64,000 nucleotides of DNA from Phaffia rhodozyma (Eukaryota > Basidiomycota > Tremellomycetes > Cystofilobasidiales > Mrakiaceae). How positions within the stretch are numbered: the stretch's first letter is position 1; every line of letters starts with the position of its first letter. The notes beneath the pieces are model-generated. The model saw nothing but the letters and a program-made list of their open reading frames with translations. It searched no databases and was not told where the DNA came from. Positions 1 through 11,062 of the stretch are shown piece after piece. The DNA lies in the NCBI GenBank assembly GCA_014706385.1, contig JACGZH010000003.1:124001-188000 (forward strand), read 5' to 3'. A program made the translations under genes and the position numbers.

Positions 1-1029
1 GAGGCTATCAATCATCCATCCATCCATCCCATTTACTCGCATTGGCACATACACTTATACCTGTATACGCTCACACGCACACGCATACATACACACACAC
101 ATCATTCTCCCATTGGTCGACAGAGCATCCTTATTCACTTGCTCCCGCCTTCTCTGGTTCTGCCTCGCTGCCTCACCTTCTCACCCGAAACAGGCACATC
201 TCCCTTTTGCCACTGGCCACTCGTTCTCTGTTCCACCCAACTCCTACTGACACACACTCACTTGCTTGTTCACTCATACCTTCTCCGCACAATGACTGAC
301 TCTTTCTCCTCTCGGCTCCGTATCCGGCTGTTTCCAATCTCTGATAGCGCTCGCGACCCTCGTACTGGACTTATCCTTTCTCTTTCTCTCGTACGTCTCT
401 CTTCGATTACTCTTCTCATATCTTCCCATCCTGCTGATCAATATTTCCCTCTCTCCTTCTCCGTCGCTTCTCATGGAACACTCCATCCACACAGGTCACT
501 CCTCTCGATTCTACCGCCAAACAGACATCACCTAAACAACACGTCTCGATCCTTCATCTTTCATCCGCCCATCCCTTCCCCCCCCTTTTAGGAAGTTATC
601 GCAAGCTGAGAGCACTCTCGCGGCATAACCCTATCGTGTGTAGATCGCTTCGTCTTCTCTCTCGCTCTCTCCATCTCAATCATACTGACCAAAAAAAAAA
701 CCCCGATCTCTTCGACCTTATCTCTGTCTTATCTCCCCTCAGTTCTCCTTCAGCTTCATCTCTCCATCTCTTCTCTGATCCCCCGACAGTCTTCTCTCCG
801 CTCATCTAGACGGACGTCCTCCGTGATCTTTGCCGTCGTCTTACCTTGCTCCCTTGCCAAATCTTCAGTCTTCTTTGCCCCCCCCCCACCGTTGACTCTA
901 TCCTGGTTCGACGGAAGAAAAACAGAAAAGTATCCGAAACAAATCCTCACGTACTCGCCCCTTTCCCGGACAAGACAGAAATAATCCAAGACCAAGAAAG
1001 CACATAACAAGAAGAGAAAAAAAAAGAAC
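1..1029. promoter_or_regulatory. Upstream region and probable long T/C-rich leader of the bHLH gene
   Basis: No conserved protein is visible in this stretch. It begins with a CATC microsatellite and CA-rich repeats and is strongly pyrimidine-rich on the plus strand, as is usual for promoters and 5' leaders here. Several ATGs precede the bHLH start. The longest plus-strand reading from one of them (ATG at 292, stop at 591, 99 residues, Ser/Arg/Leu-rich) resembles no family I know and could be an upstream ORF or chance. The bases just before the bHLH ATG at 1030 are A-rich, a favourable start context. Confidence 0.5.
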
Positions 1030-2434
1030 ATGACAATCTTTACTGAAACCTCGCCGGCGTCGTCCAACTCGTCGCTCGTCCAACCGATCACTCCGTCCTC
1101 TCAGTTCGATAGCATCGATCAGTATACTATCCCTCCTGCCGCTGCTACCACCGCCAAGAAGACCAACGCGAATGGCAGCCAGGGCCCAAAGAAAAAGTCG
1201 AGAAAGCGAGTCAACACTGCAGAGCGAAGAGCGACTCACAACGCGATCGAACGACAGCGAAGAGAGACCCTCAACGGAAAGTTTCTCGACCTCGCCCGGG
1301 TCCTTCCCTCCCTCGCCTCGGTCCGCAGGCCATCCAAGTCGGTCATCGTCAACAGCTCGATCGCCCATCTGTCCGCCCAGCGAGAACTCCGGCTGACTGC
1401 CGCCAGGCAGCTCACCCTTCTCCTCGCCGAACGGGACGAACTCCTCATCGAGGTGAACGAGACCAGGCGAAAGGAAGGCAGGCCAGAAAGAATCTCCTCT
1501 GGCTTATCCAAAGACACCGAGCTCTGTCTACAGGTCGAGCACGAAACCTTTGGCACCTTTTCCGCCGGCTTCGGCGACGACGACGATGACGAGCACGACC
1601 TTCCTGAGATCGGTCTCTTGGACGATATCGCCTCCAGTGACCCTGCCCCTGAAGCCATTATCTCGCCCGCCACCGTCAACTCGTTGCCCAACCTGTCTTC
1701 CTCCGCCGCCGCTAATACTTTCAGAGACGAGCTCGAGTTTACCATCCGGTCCTCCAGAGCTGCCAGCCTTCAGAGCGCGTTCTTTCCCTCAGCCGTTACC
1801 CAGATCGACGCCCACACCCCCTCCTCGGTCTCTCTTTCCCCTGGTGGCTCCGCTCGGTTCTCCGTAGATCACCAAGCCGCCCTACAGACCGAAGCCATCG
1901 GGGCGACCGACAAGGTGTCTTCCTGGGCAGCCGAACAGTTGTTGAACCATTTGAACCGACAGCGCCAGCATGAGCAGGAGCAGCAACAACGACAGCAGCA
2001 GCAGCAACTCCCTTACTTTTACAACCAGCTTCCACACCAAGTCGAGGCCTATCGACCGAGATCAGTCTCGAACGACTCGGCGGCCGGATTCTCGAGCTTG
2101 CAGCACCACGCTCAAAACCCGTACACCGCTAGCCTGTTGGCAAACATCGCTGCCACCCAGCAGAAAGCAAACACCTCGAGCTCTCCGTTTGCCTCGTTTG
2201 TTTTTCCCCAGGCCAACTCGGAAGATGCTCAGTCCCAGAAGCCTTACACTCTTCCACCTGGTCCGACCGGTTTATATTATCCCCCTCCGGCTACCGCTCA
2301 GTCTGAATTTGACATCTGGAGACACGTTGCCGCCTTGGGAGGCCAATACGCTCCTGCTTCGTTCCAACAGCGACAGCAGCCCCAGCCTACTCAGAACGGC
2401 CACCACCAGCAGACCGGTCGACAGCAGCAGCAGC

Positions 2435-2468
<34 letters not shown>

Positions 2469-2652
2469 GGCATTCCCCACTGGTCTTGCCGGATTCCCTT
2501 CAATGGGTGAGCTCAAAGAAGCCGTCAGAGTCGGCATGGGTTACGGACTAAACATCTCGCTCGGCGGTGCCGTCGGATCCGCACAATCGGCCACCCAAAA
2601 CACTTGCCTCTGGGATGGATTGGGCGACGACCAGGATGTCTTCCTGGCCTGA
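1030..2652 (+). CDS. bHLH-zipper transcription factor, class B (E-box type)
   Basis: An uninterrupted 540-residue reading frame. A lysine/arginine-rich stretch leads into a basic helix-loop-helix at about residues 62-118. The basic region carries His70, Glu74 and Arg77/Arg78, the H-E-R pattern that in class B bHLH proteins contacts CACGTG. A leucine/arginine-rich helix (about 119-145) follows directly and looks like a zipper extension. The rest is low complexity: an acidic Asp patch near residue 185, glutamine-rich segments and a run of about 16 Gln near residue 465, typical of activation domains. It is a nuclear DNA-binding regulator by family; the target pathway cannot be read from the sequence. 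The lack of introns is unusual beside intron-rich neighbours. Four CACGTG boxes lie in the next intergenic region, so self-regulation or control of ALG7 is possible but inferred. Confidence 0.85.
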
Positions 2653-3473
2653 ACAGATTGCATCTGTTTCTTGTGGTTTTCCTATATCAAAGTTTCTCTC
2701 TACTTTCGGCTTGTTTTCCTCTTTTGTTTCGTTCCCTTCTCCTTCCTCCTTTCTCTCTTTTTGTTACTTTCCTTGTTTTCCACCAACTTCTCTAGTAGAC
2801 AATATCCTTCAAATTTTCGTTTCAAACTTTTTGCCCGGATTCTGAATCACAAAAGTCGTGTCTTTTCATCTCGTTTCTGGGCTTGTTCAACCTTACCTGA
2901 ATTTTCATTCATATCCTTTCCGTTTGGCCTTCTAACTACCCTTACATCATCCTTCTCTCTTCTGACTCTTTCGAGTTTTCCAAATCTTTGTACGGATGAT
3001 TTTCTCGTCCGACCACGTTGTATATCTTTCTACCCTCCCACCTTTTTCTTCACCTCTCTTTTTTTTTCCTCTTTTTTTTTCTCCTTTCTGCATGCTCTTC
3101 CTTTCAGAGCATCCTTACATCGTGGAGAATTATTCTTTTCCCTCCACCTGTTCTTTTTCTCTTGGTGCATTGTTATGAAATGCCCTTCTTTCGAAAGCCA
3201 ACTCATGTTTCCCAACGCCAGCGCGCTCACACACGTGTGAACAAAGAGAGCGAAACCAGGCGTCCGGGCCGGTTGGTCTGTGGCGTTGAACCGTGCACGT
3301 GACATAACACGTGTGTACTCACGTGCGTCAAGGCTGTTCAGCACTTTTGGAGTCTCACTTCCATCTCTCTCCTTCTCTTTCTTTCTTTGCTGCTGCTGCT
3401 ACCGCTACTCTTTCAACCCCCTCGAGCTATTCTCCCTCTCTCGGCGTCTCTTCATCTCGTTCGAACAGTAGAG
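2653..3473. promoter_or_regulatory. bHLH 3' region and ALG7 promoter
   Basis: Very T-rich plus strand (runs of T/C up to about position 3175), consistent with a 3' untranslated region followed by a promoter. No coding homology is visible. The cluster of CACGTG boxes close to ALG7 is described separately. Confidence 0.5.
3232..3325. promoter_or_regulatory. Cluster of four CACGTG E-boxes upstream of ALG7
   Basis: Perfect palindromic CACGTG hexamers start at 3232, 3296, 3308 and 3320; the last three are spaced exactly 12 bp apart. They lie 149-242 bp upstream of the ALG7 start codon. CACGTG is the classical target of class B bHLH proteins, and the preceding gene encodes one. Four in 94 bp is far above the chance expectation of about one per 4 kb. 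Binding by the neighbouring factor is inference. Confidence 0.7.
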
Positions 3474-5791
3474 ATGTCGGCTGAATCATTGACAGCACCC
3501 ACTCCCACGCCTACTGCCATACCAACGGCGACACAGAAGATTGAACCGGAGCAGAAAGTAACCGGTCTACCAGGACGTCCGATCCCGACGTTCATCCCTA
3601 CTATCCTTATCCCGCTCTCGCTTTGCCTGATCTTTCGTCCTCTGCTACTCTCTCCTTCTTCGACTGGGCTTGTTGAAGGGTCAGGGACGACCACAGCCGC
3701 AGGGTTAACTGCTAGTATAGGCGACCATACATTGCCCGCATTGGAAGCCTCTGTAGGCTTCGCCATCCTCGCGGCCGTCGGAAGCGTGTTGGTCGTGCCG
3801 AGAGTGGCCGGCGCGTTCATGAGGAAAGGGTTGAAGGGTAGGGATCTCTTGAAAAAGAACAGCTATGAAGTGTTCGTCGGATGTCCTTGCTTTTCTCTTG
3901 GTGTCTTTCTTTGCTTGCTGTCTTTCTTTCATTCAGGCAGTGCTTGACTGATGTACATATGTGTGTGTGGGGACGGAAACGGAAACAGACCGGAATCGAT
4001 GGGTCTACCAATCGCATCAATATATATCGTGCTCTTGATCCTGTTCATCCCTTTTCCATTCACCCTCAGATCGCAGAGTGGGGCTTTGAAGACAGGACCG
4101 TTCCCCCACGAGGAAGTTCGTCCCCTGCCCTCCTCTCCTTTTCTCCAGAGGTTACTCAAAAGGTATTGACGTGCTCTGCTTCGGTTTTGTCTTGGTATCT
4201 GAATTGATAATAAAAAATTAAAACAGCTCTCGCTATACCTCTCGGCGTTGCTCTCACTCCTAACGGCTACCCTGTTGGGCTTCTTGGATGACATCTTTGA
4301 CATCCGATGGCGTCACAAACTCCCGATCCCTATCGTCGCCTCCGTCCCACTCCTCCTGGTCTACTACGCCCAAGGAGGGCTCACCACGATCGTCATGCCC
4401 AAAGGTTTCCGGTCGATCTTTGGTAAAGTGGTCGAGCTCGGTCCGTTCTACTACGTGTACATGTCATTGCTCTCGACCTTTGCCACAAACAGCATCAACA
4501 TCCTCGCCGGTATCAACGGCCTCGAGGTCATTCAGCCGCTCATCATCGCGCTCTCGGTGGTCGTGAACGACTGCCTGTACGTGCCCCTCCCGAGGATCGA
4601 CCTGCCCGTGCTCGGCCTCGTGTGGGAACACCACGGTGTCAGCCTTCTGGGCGCCGTCGGCGGCGAGGTTATGGTCGAACGTCATCTCTTGAGTCTGTAC
4701 TTCATGTTACCCCTCGTTGGGGTCTGTGTCGGCCTGCTTTATCACAACTGGTTCGTCGGATTTTCCATTTTATTCTGTTTCATCATCATCTTTTTCTTCT
4801 TGCTTTTCTTTCCATAGCGACCGACGGGGAAGAAATTCCAACGCTGACGTGAAGGAGAGGCAACCCTTCTTCGCCCATAGGTACCCATCTCGAGCGTTCG
4901 TCGGCGACACGTTCTGTTACTTTACAGGCATGACCTTTGCCTGCGTCGCAATTATATCCCATTACCCGAAAACGTTGCTCCTGCTGTTCATCCCCCAGAT
5001 ATTCAACTTTATCCTGAGTTGTCCGCAGTTGTTTGGCTTGGTTGTATGCCCCAGACATCGGCTACCCAAGTGAGTCTCTTTCTTTTCGTTTTTTTTTTCT
5101 CTGTCCTCTAAACAATAAACGATTTCCTTCCCGGGTTGAATCATGAAGGATCAACCATGAGACCGGTCTCCTTGAACCATCCATCGCCATGATTTCCTCA
5201 CCGACTGTCTCCCAACCATCTCGGGATGACAAAGGAAGCGAAGTGAGCGTGAAAGAGCCTAGGTGGATCACGGTCTTCTGTCTGGAGGTCTTTGCTTTTC
5301 TCGGACTCGTCCGGCTTCAGAGAGCCTCGGATGGAGGCAAAGAGACGAAGGGGAAGGGAAGAATAGTCAGTACGACGAATCTCACCATCCTAAAGTATGT
5401 TCACGCTCTTTCTTTCTTTCTTCCTTCTTTTTTTCTTTCCTTTTGCGCCTGAATGCCTTGCGTTCTTAGATGATCGATCCTGATGGCCCGCGGGCGGGAA
5501 AAAAAAAGTTTTATTTTGATCCATGTAGGACCGGTGAGGGAAGATACGCTCACATTGATCATCGTTGCTCTCCAGGTTCGTCCGTTTCCTCCTGTTTACT
5601 TTTCTTTGTTTGCCTCTTTTCCTTTCACCGTTCTGGGCGGTTTGTACTTTCGAACTGTAGAGATCTCCATGGATTTGAACCGCTCATCATCTCTCTCACT
5701 CTTTCTCCTCATCCAGATCGCAGGTTCCTGTCTTGCGTTCTTCATCCGATACGGTGCCGTTCGTTTGTTCTACGACGGAGACCGAAAATAA
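3474..5791 (+). CDS. ALG7: UDP-GlcNAc:dolichyl-phosphate GlcNAc-1-phosphate transferase (GPT)
   Basis: Multi-exon gene for the ER membrane enzyme that makes dolichyl-PP-GlcNAc, the first step of N-glycan precursor assembly and the target of tunicamycin. Recognised by family segments in order: [11 protein letters not shown], then PESMG and a hydrophobic helix ending in FIPFPF, the [15 protein letters not shown] motif with its acidic residues, the [13 protein letters not shown] motif, and later [14 protein letters not shown]. Many hydrophobic segments fit a polytopic protein. Splices that keep the frame and rejoin conserved residues include donors at 3872, 4751 and 5576, all of the form GTTCGT. 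The start at 3474 precedes a Thr/Pro-rich N-terminus and the first membrane segment. The C-terminus ends RLFYDGDRK. Very confident in identity, moderately in every exon edge. Confidence 0.93.
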
Positions 5792-6159
5792 ATTGAACAC
5801 AGTGAACCCTCCACCTTGTTTTATCTTAACTCGCCTTGTCTTGTTTAGCCTTCTTTCTCTTTCACAACCATCGAGTTTTTTTTTTCTTTTCCCTTTTTTC
5901 CCTTCTTGATTTCCATGTAGAAAGACGGTCCGGGGGAAGAGGAGTTGGTTTCTTTCATTCTTTCATTCTTTCGTTTTGGGTTATCTTCATGATTTTCATT
6001 TTTTCACTTCTCCTCAGAAACAAAAGGGAGACTGAACGGATTTGTCCCATGCATTGATAAACTTATTTCTTTTGAATATAGAGTGGAGCAAAGCGGTCTC
6101 ACGTCTAGGGCCTCGGGCCTCTTATATCCCTCCCCACCATGCGCCCTCAACGACCACAC
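5792..6159. other. Convergent intergenic region ALG7 / MPE1
   Basis: T-rich sequence between two genes whose 3' ends face each other. It should hold both 3' untranslated regions. No conserved gene or RNA is seen. Confidence 0.5.
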
Positions 6160-8699
6160 CTACCCACCCGCACCAGAGCTCGCACCAGAGCTGACAGCAA
6201 ACGACCGCTTGAGGCCTCTCCGTCGGGAGTTAGCAAAAAGCCTGTCGGACGCATCCGTGGCCGGACCAGCGGACCTCGGTCCGGGCCCATTCGGGAGTCC
6301 CTCGTCGATCCCTCCGTTGGTGCCCTCGAGCCCGGCAGCAGCACCGCCAGCGGTACTTCCGTTCCAGAGCGGGGGAAGCACGAGCGAGGGTTGCATGCCG
6401 TTCATATTCAGAAGACCGGCGTGCCAGGCCCATGACATGTGGAGCTGTTCGGTCAAGTTCTGCAGCGTTCCTTCTAGCTTCAACCTTGCTTGTGGAGCTG
6501 GATTTATGTCGAAAAGCAGACAGACAGATAGACGAAAGTCAGTCAAGCCGCGAAAACAGCGGTCGACGTCATGAGGTTTTGCCCAGTTTGGAGAGTAGAG
6601 AACAGATAGAACGTACGAAGGAATGGGCTTTTCTGCATTCGCCGCACTTGTGCCAGTTGACTTTGGAGAACTTCTGGGTCAGGAACTTGATCCTCAAACG
6701 AAGGCTGTTGCTGCTGTTGTTGTTGTTGTTGCTGCTGTTGCGGTTGTGGTTTCGATTGTTGAGAGTCTGTCGGCGGTTTTTGGTCGGCGTTGGGTTTTGA
6801 TCCGTCTGCCGATGCCTGTGGTCCAGGTGTTGTGTTGTTCTTGTTTCAACCAAACGAAAAATTACCGAAACCAATTCAGTATCAGCTAAGCAAAGACTAT
6901 TCCAAAATGAAAAGAAAAATCAAAGGAAAAACCGACATCTATCTCTCCGTCTTCGTCTTCTTTTGAATCTTCAAATCTTCTTCTCTCAATCTCCTTCTCG
7001 ATATACTCTCTGACCTTTTCCCTCGCCTCCATATCATCCTCTAACTCATCCAGACTACCTATCCGTTCTGAACACCGAGGACATTTGAAATCTTGCTCTA
7101 ACAGATGGGCCTGGATACATTCCTCGCAAAACGTCGTCGAGCAACAAGGTGTCTTTACAGCTTGCGTAAAGAGCTTACTGCAGATCGGACAGGATAACGT
7201 CGAGTCGGACGGAATGTCTTCTCGGATCTCAGACTCTGTCACAATCTTTGGTTTAGCAACTCGTTGTTTCTCCCACGTAGCCCTGCATGAAAGGGCGAAG
7301 AGAAATTTCACAAAAAACCGTCAGATGGATACTACAAGCGCAAGACGATCAAGACGATCAGAATAACTCTCACAGATCGGGTTGAGCGACGACGAAACCT
7401 CCTTCAGGGGTGATCATCACTCCGTTCGGAGTCGCTCCTTCATTCGCTACAGGGCCCTCGACCGTCTTTAGGAAACTTCGAGGGATACCCGTCGTTCGTT
7501 TGAACCGAGGTCGGTTGTCAAATTCTTTGTCGTCATTCGTTGGACAATTTTGAATCCAATGTCCTGTAGGTAGATACATGACACAAAGAGTTCAATACAA
7601 AGTTCCGGATCCTTTATCGTCGCTGTGGTCAATGACAAGAGGACTAGACAGCATAGAGACATACCTCGTTGACCACATCGATAACAGATATAGCCCGGTG
7701 GTAGAGGTTTATCCGGTTCGGTCATTTGACGATGCGAAGTATGATTTCCTCCTCCTCTACCACCACGACCGGCGTATCCACCACGACCAGGAGTATAGAT
7801 AGGTGTTGCACTTTGAAATTCGATAGTCAACAGTTACAGGTCAAAGCAAAAGCATGAATGAGGAAACATCATGAATACGCATTAGCACGGATCATAACGA
7901 AAGAGCCAATGATGGTATAACAGCAAGCTTCGGATCTACATCTACTGACTTTGACATATCCTCCTGAGTCGCCTGCCATTGTTCGGCTTCGTGTTGAAAC
8001 ATCATGGCGATTTTAGCTGCTTCATCGTCTCCTCCTACCGAAGGACCGGCAGCGATAGCAGGTATCGACGGTGGCTTTGATACACGTCCCAACAAAACAT
8101 TTCTTTCAGATTAAGAGCAAAAGATAGCCACATAGAACAGTACGCTTGAAATGAACGCGTACCAGATGGCTTTCCTCCCGACCATCAAACCGCTTTTGCT
8201 TGTTGACCATGTTGAACCCACCCCTCCCACCTCCAAATCCTCCTCTTCCTGCTCGACCAGAGTTAGCTTCTCTGGCCGCTCGCGCGTCCTCTGCATTCGT
8301 TCCTGCAACGTATATAGCGGCTGTTCCTCTCCCGGGTCGAGCAGGAGGTAATCGACGGACAATGACAGACGTCGATCGAGGAAGGACATAATTGTCGTCC
8401 TTGTATTCTTCAATCGTTCACACCATAACATACACAAACATACGTCGAATCAACCAAAGTGTCCCCCCAAGACTGAAATGACAAGCATCCTTCTTCCTCG
8501 GCAAGTTTCAAGATCGATCTGTATACATACCTTCTTCAGTTCCGACCTCATACAGCCCTAGATCGAATTCTTTTCCATCTCCCATGTTGTTGATCAGGAT
8601 GATTTCCTTCTTGAGATCAAAGACCGAGATACCCGTTCCATCTATTGGTAGCCGAGAATCTGCCCGTTGGGACTTGAACCGATAGAAGATGGCCGACAT
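6160..8699 (-). CDS. MPE1: Mpe1/RBBP6-type cleavage and polyadenylation factor subunit
   Basis: Nuclear subunit of the mRNA 3'-end processing complex (CPF), with ubiquitin-ligase-like domains. Read on the minus strand, it starts MSAIFYRFKSQ at 8699 with a DWNN ubiquitin-like domain (roughly the first 75 residues, split by an intron near 8508). A central CCHC zinc knuckle is rebuilt across an intron (CYRCGQR joined to GHWIQNC). A RING/U-box follows at 7200-7060 with CPICSKLF, CCSTTFCEEC and CPRC. The C-terminal part is low complexity: a run of about 10 Gln near 6720, then a last exon ending in a basic segment (ANSRRRGLKRSF) with the stop at 6160. The order DWNN-knuckle-RING is diagnostic. The final intron (donor near 6621, acceptor near 6478) is my reading; an unspliced version would stop earlier, near 6572. 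Confidence 0.92.
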
Positions 8700-9050
8700 C
8701 TTCGATTGAGCAAATATCAAGTTTTCAAAATACTATTCGGGATGAAACAGAGGCAGACTGTTTGCGAAAGCAATCCAGGAATGGATACAGCACTGTTTGG
8801 TCAAGAGGAGGTGAGGGTGTGAATGAGTGGAAGACTTCAGTCTTGATCGTTGAGGAAACGATCTTGTGTCCCAGCTGAAATATATGTTACGTAAGCATTG
8901 ATATGTATATCCGAACACAAACACACACACATCATCAAGTTCTCATTCATACATTGCCTTTGTAGATATTCAGGAGAAGAGGTAGACAAAAAAGAATCAT
9001 TGATACACCGCTTGTCCATTCGTAAAGCAAAAATTCCTTCTGTTTCCCGT
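8700..9050. other. SUI3 3' region and MPE1 promoter
   Basis: Short spacer between two minus-strand genes. No conserved coding sequence or RNA is evident; a small CA repeat lies near 8920. Confidence 0.45.
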
Positions 9051-10804
9051 TTAAGGTCCCTTCTGCTGAGCCTTTCTTCGTCCGACCTGGGCCTGGAAAC
9101 CAGACTTGATAGCAGCAACCGAACGACCTGATGAGGGGAAGGGCAAAGAAACGACAGATTAGCAGATGCATTTGTTTTGGCTTGCGATTGGGATGGGATA
9201 GCACAAAGCTATAGACTTACGAGATCCACAAGATTGGCAGTTCATGAAGAAGATTCGGTTCTCTTTCGAGAGAAGGGTGTCAGGCGACTTGCAGGTCTGA
9301 CAAGTGACGTACTCCACTTTAGGTCGCACAATTGGCATAGTTGTTCAAATCAGAGAGAGAGAGACCGATCAGCTCCTCGACCAGTAAACGCCCAGAAGCA
9401 GAGAGAAAAACAGCGGCGTACCGATATATCTTCTCAAAACGTTCTCCATGTGCTTCTGAGTGTACCTTCCCTTGATGATCAATCGATGACTTCCGTCAAC
9501 CGAACCAGTCGTTCCCAACTCAGCAAACAAGAACGAAATGACGTGCTCATCCGATCGGTGCATTCGCTTGCAGATATCAGCCAAGTTGGCAAAGATTGTC
9601 TTCTTGTTACCCTCCTTGTGCATCTGGGGAGGAGCAATAGTGTATCGGCGACGGTCTCCGGCGAGCTCAGGGTTCTGGGATCGAAGAATTCGGAAAGCTC
9701 GAGAGAGAAGCTAACAAGAGTCGATGCCACATGGAAAGGAGAAGGAGAAGAGGGATGCTCAGTTAGTGATATCGAGGCAGAAGGCCGATAAATAGAGTGA
9801 TAGAAAAAGTCAAAAGGAGGAGAAAGACAAGGTAATGACATCTATGTCGCCATTGACATTGAAAGGAAAGAATGACGAAAGAAGAGAAGGATACAATCCA
9901 ATGACTAACCTCGTCGTAGGTGTACTCTCTATCGGTTCCAGCCCAAGCCTGGCTCTCATCTCCAGCGTTGTCGTCCAAACCGGCGTCCTCAGCGGCTGCA
10001 CCACCAAACACGTTATCTCCTAACTCTTTCTCATCGTAGTCTGCCGGAACACCCTCAACATCTTCTTCTCCCTCTTTAGCGGCCGATCCGTCCTCAACAA
10101 GCTCTCGCTCGAAGGCTTCCAAATCGAAAGCAGTCTTCTTGCTCTTCTTCTTCTTCTTCTTGAGATCCGAAAAGTCATCAGGAGCTAAGGTCTCGGCGGC
10201 AGCTGCAGCAACTTCAGGGGTGTCCTCAACAGTGTCCTATCAAGACCGATGATGACGAGGCAAAGCAAGAGGACAAAAGAGATGTCAGTCCCAAGCGAGC
10301 TTGAAAGCAGAGGTTGCAAGACGAGAACGAAACGAGCAAGGTGGAGAGAAGAAAGGGACCTACATTTCCGAGCAAATCAACAGGAGCGGCCTTCTTCTTC
10401 TTCCTAAGAACGCGTTGGGTGTTCGATAAAGAGCAATACAGAGAGCAAAGGCAAAGAAGTGGATACACAATTGGTGAGTTATCCGCACTTTTTTTCACTT
10501 CTTTTCCCTCGTCTGTTCAAGAAGCCCTCCAATCTTGACTTGTAGTGGCCAGTAGACATGGCCACCTCGAATAGGCTAACCTGGAAGCATGGAAAACTCA
10601 CTTCTTCTTCAGATCAGCAAACAAGTTTTCCTCTCCATCCTCGGCAGCAGCCTCGTTGGTCTCCTCGCCAGCGGTCTTGGTAACGACAGGAGCAGACTCC
10701 TCAGAGGCGGCCTCTGGCTCGGCCTCAACTTCAACCTTCTTGGACTTCTTGGACTTCTTCTTCAGTCCAGCAAAGATGTTATCCTCCTCTAATTCGGCCG
10801 ACAT
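9051..10804 (-). CDS. SUI3: Translation initiation factor eIF2 subunit beta
   Basis: Cytoplasmic eIF2 beta, part of the ternary complex that delivers Met-tRNAi to the 40S subunit. On the minus strand it begins [14 protein letters not shown] and has three lysine blocks spread over the first exons ([14 protein letters not shown] and KKKKKKSKK), the K-boxes that in this family bind eIF5 and eIF2B epsilon. An acidic linker follows, then the conserved eIF2B/eIF5 fold ([35 protein letters not shown]) and a C2-C2 zinc ribbon ([11 protein letters not shown] then MNCQSCGS). The last exon ends [12 protein letters not shown] with the stop at 9051. At least six exons; all domains and ligands are present. 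It is divergent from BRO1 across a 258-bp promoter. Confidence 0.95.
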
Positions 10805-10954
10805 AATTTTCTATTGATTCTTTCTGCTGTTCGTAAAAGTAAACGTGGAGAAGACTATCGTAGTCGTGGAGGTGGGAAGATGAGGTAGGTTGGAAGTAAC
10901 AAAGTCCATCCTCTGCCTGATGATAAAACCGAGTCGTTCTTTTTCCAGACGACC

Positions 10955-10987
10955 GTAACCGTCGTAACCACTTTACGAAATGGTTAC
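10955..10987. promoter_or_regulatory. GTAACC motif triplet / inverted repeat between SUI3 and BRO1
   Basis: GTAACC occurs at 10955 and 10964 and its reverse complement GGTTAC at 10982. The last two form a 7-bp inverted repeat (GTAACCA ... TGGTTAC) with a 10-bp spacer. It sits in the shared promoter of SUI3 and BRO1. The same hexamer recurs three times upstream of RPL27. Candidate regulator site by position and repetition only. Confidence 0.4.
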
Positions 10988-11062
10988 ATGTCGCTCACCA
11001 TCATCGGCTTCTCCACAGTCCATCTCTCCTGCCTTGCTTCATTCCCCATCTCTCTCTTCGAT

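Noticed and set aside
1236..1745. Minus-strand Ser/Arg-rich open frame in the bHLH gene
   Set aside because: Antisense shadow of the bHLH coding region with no conserved domain.
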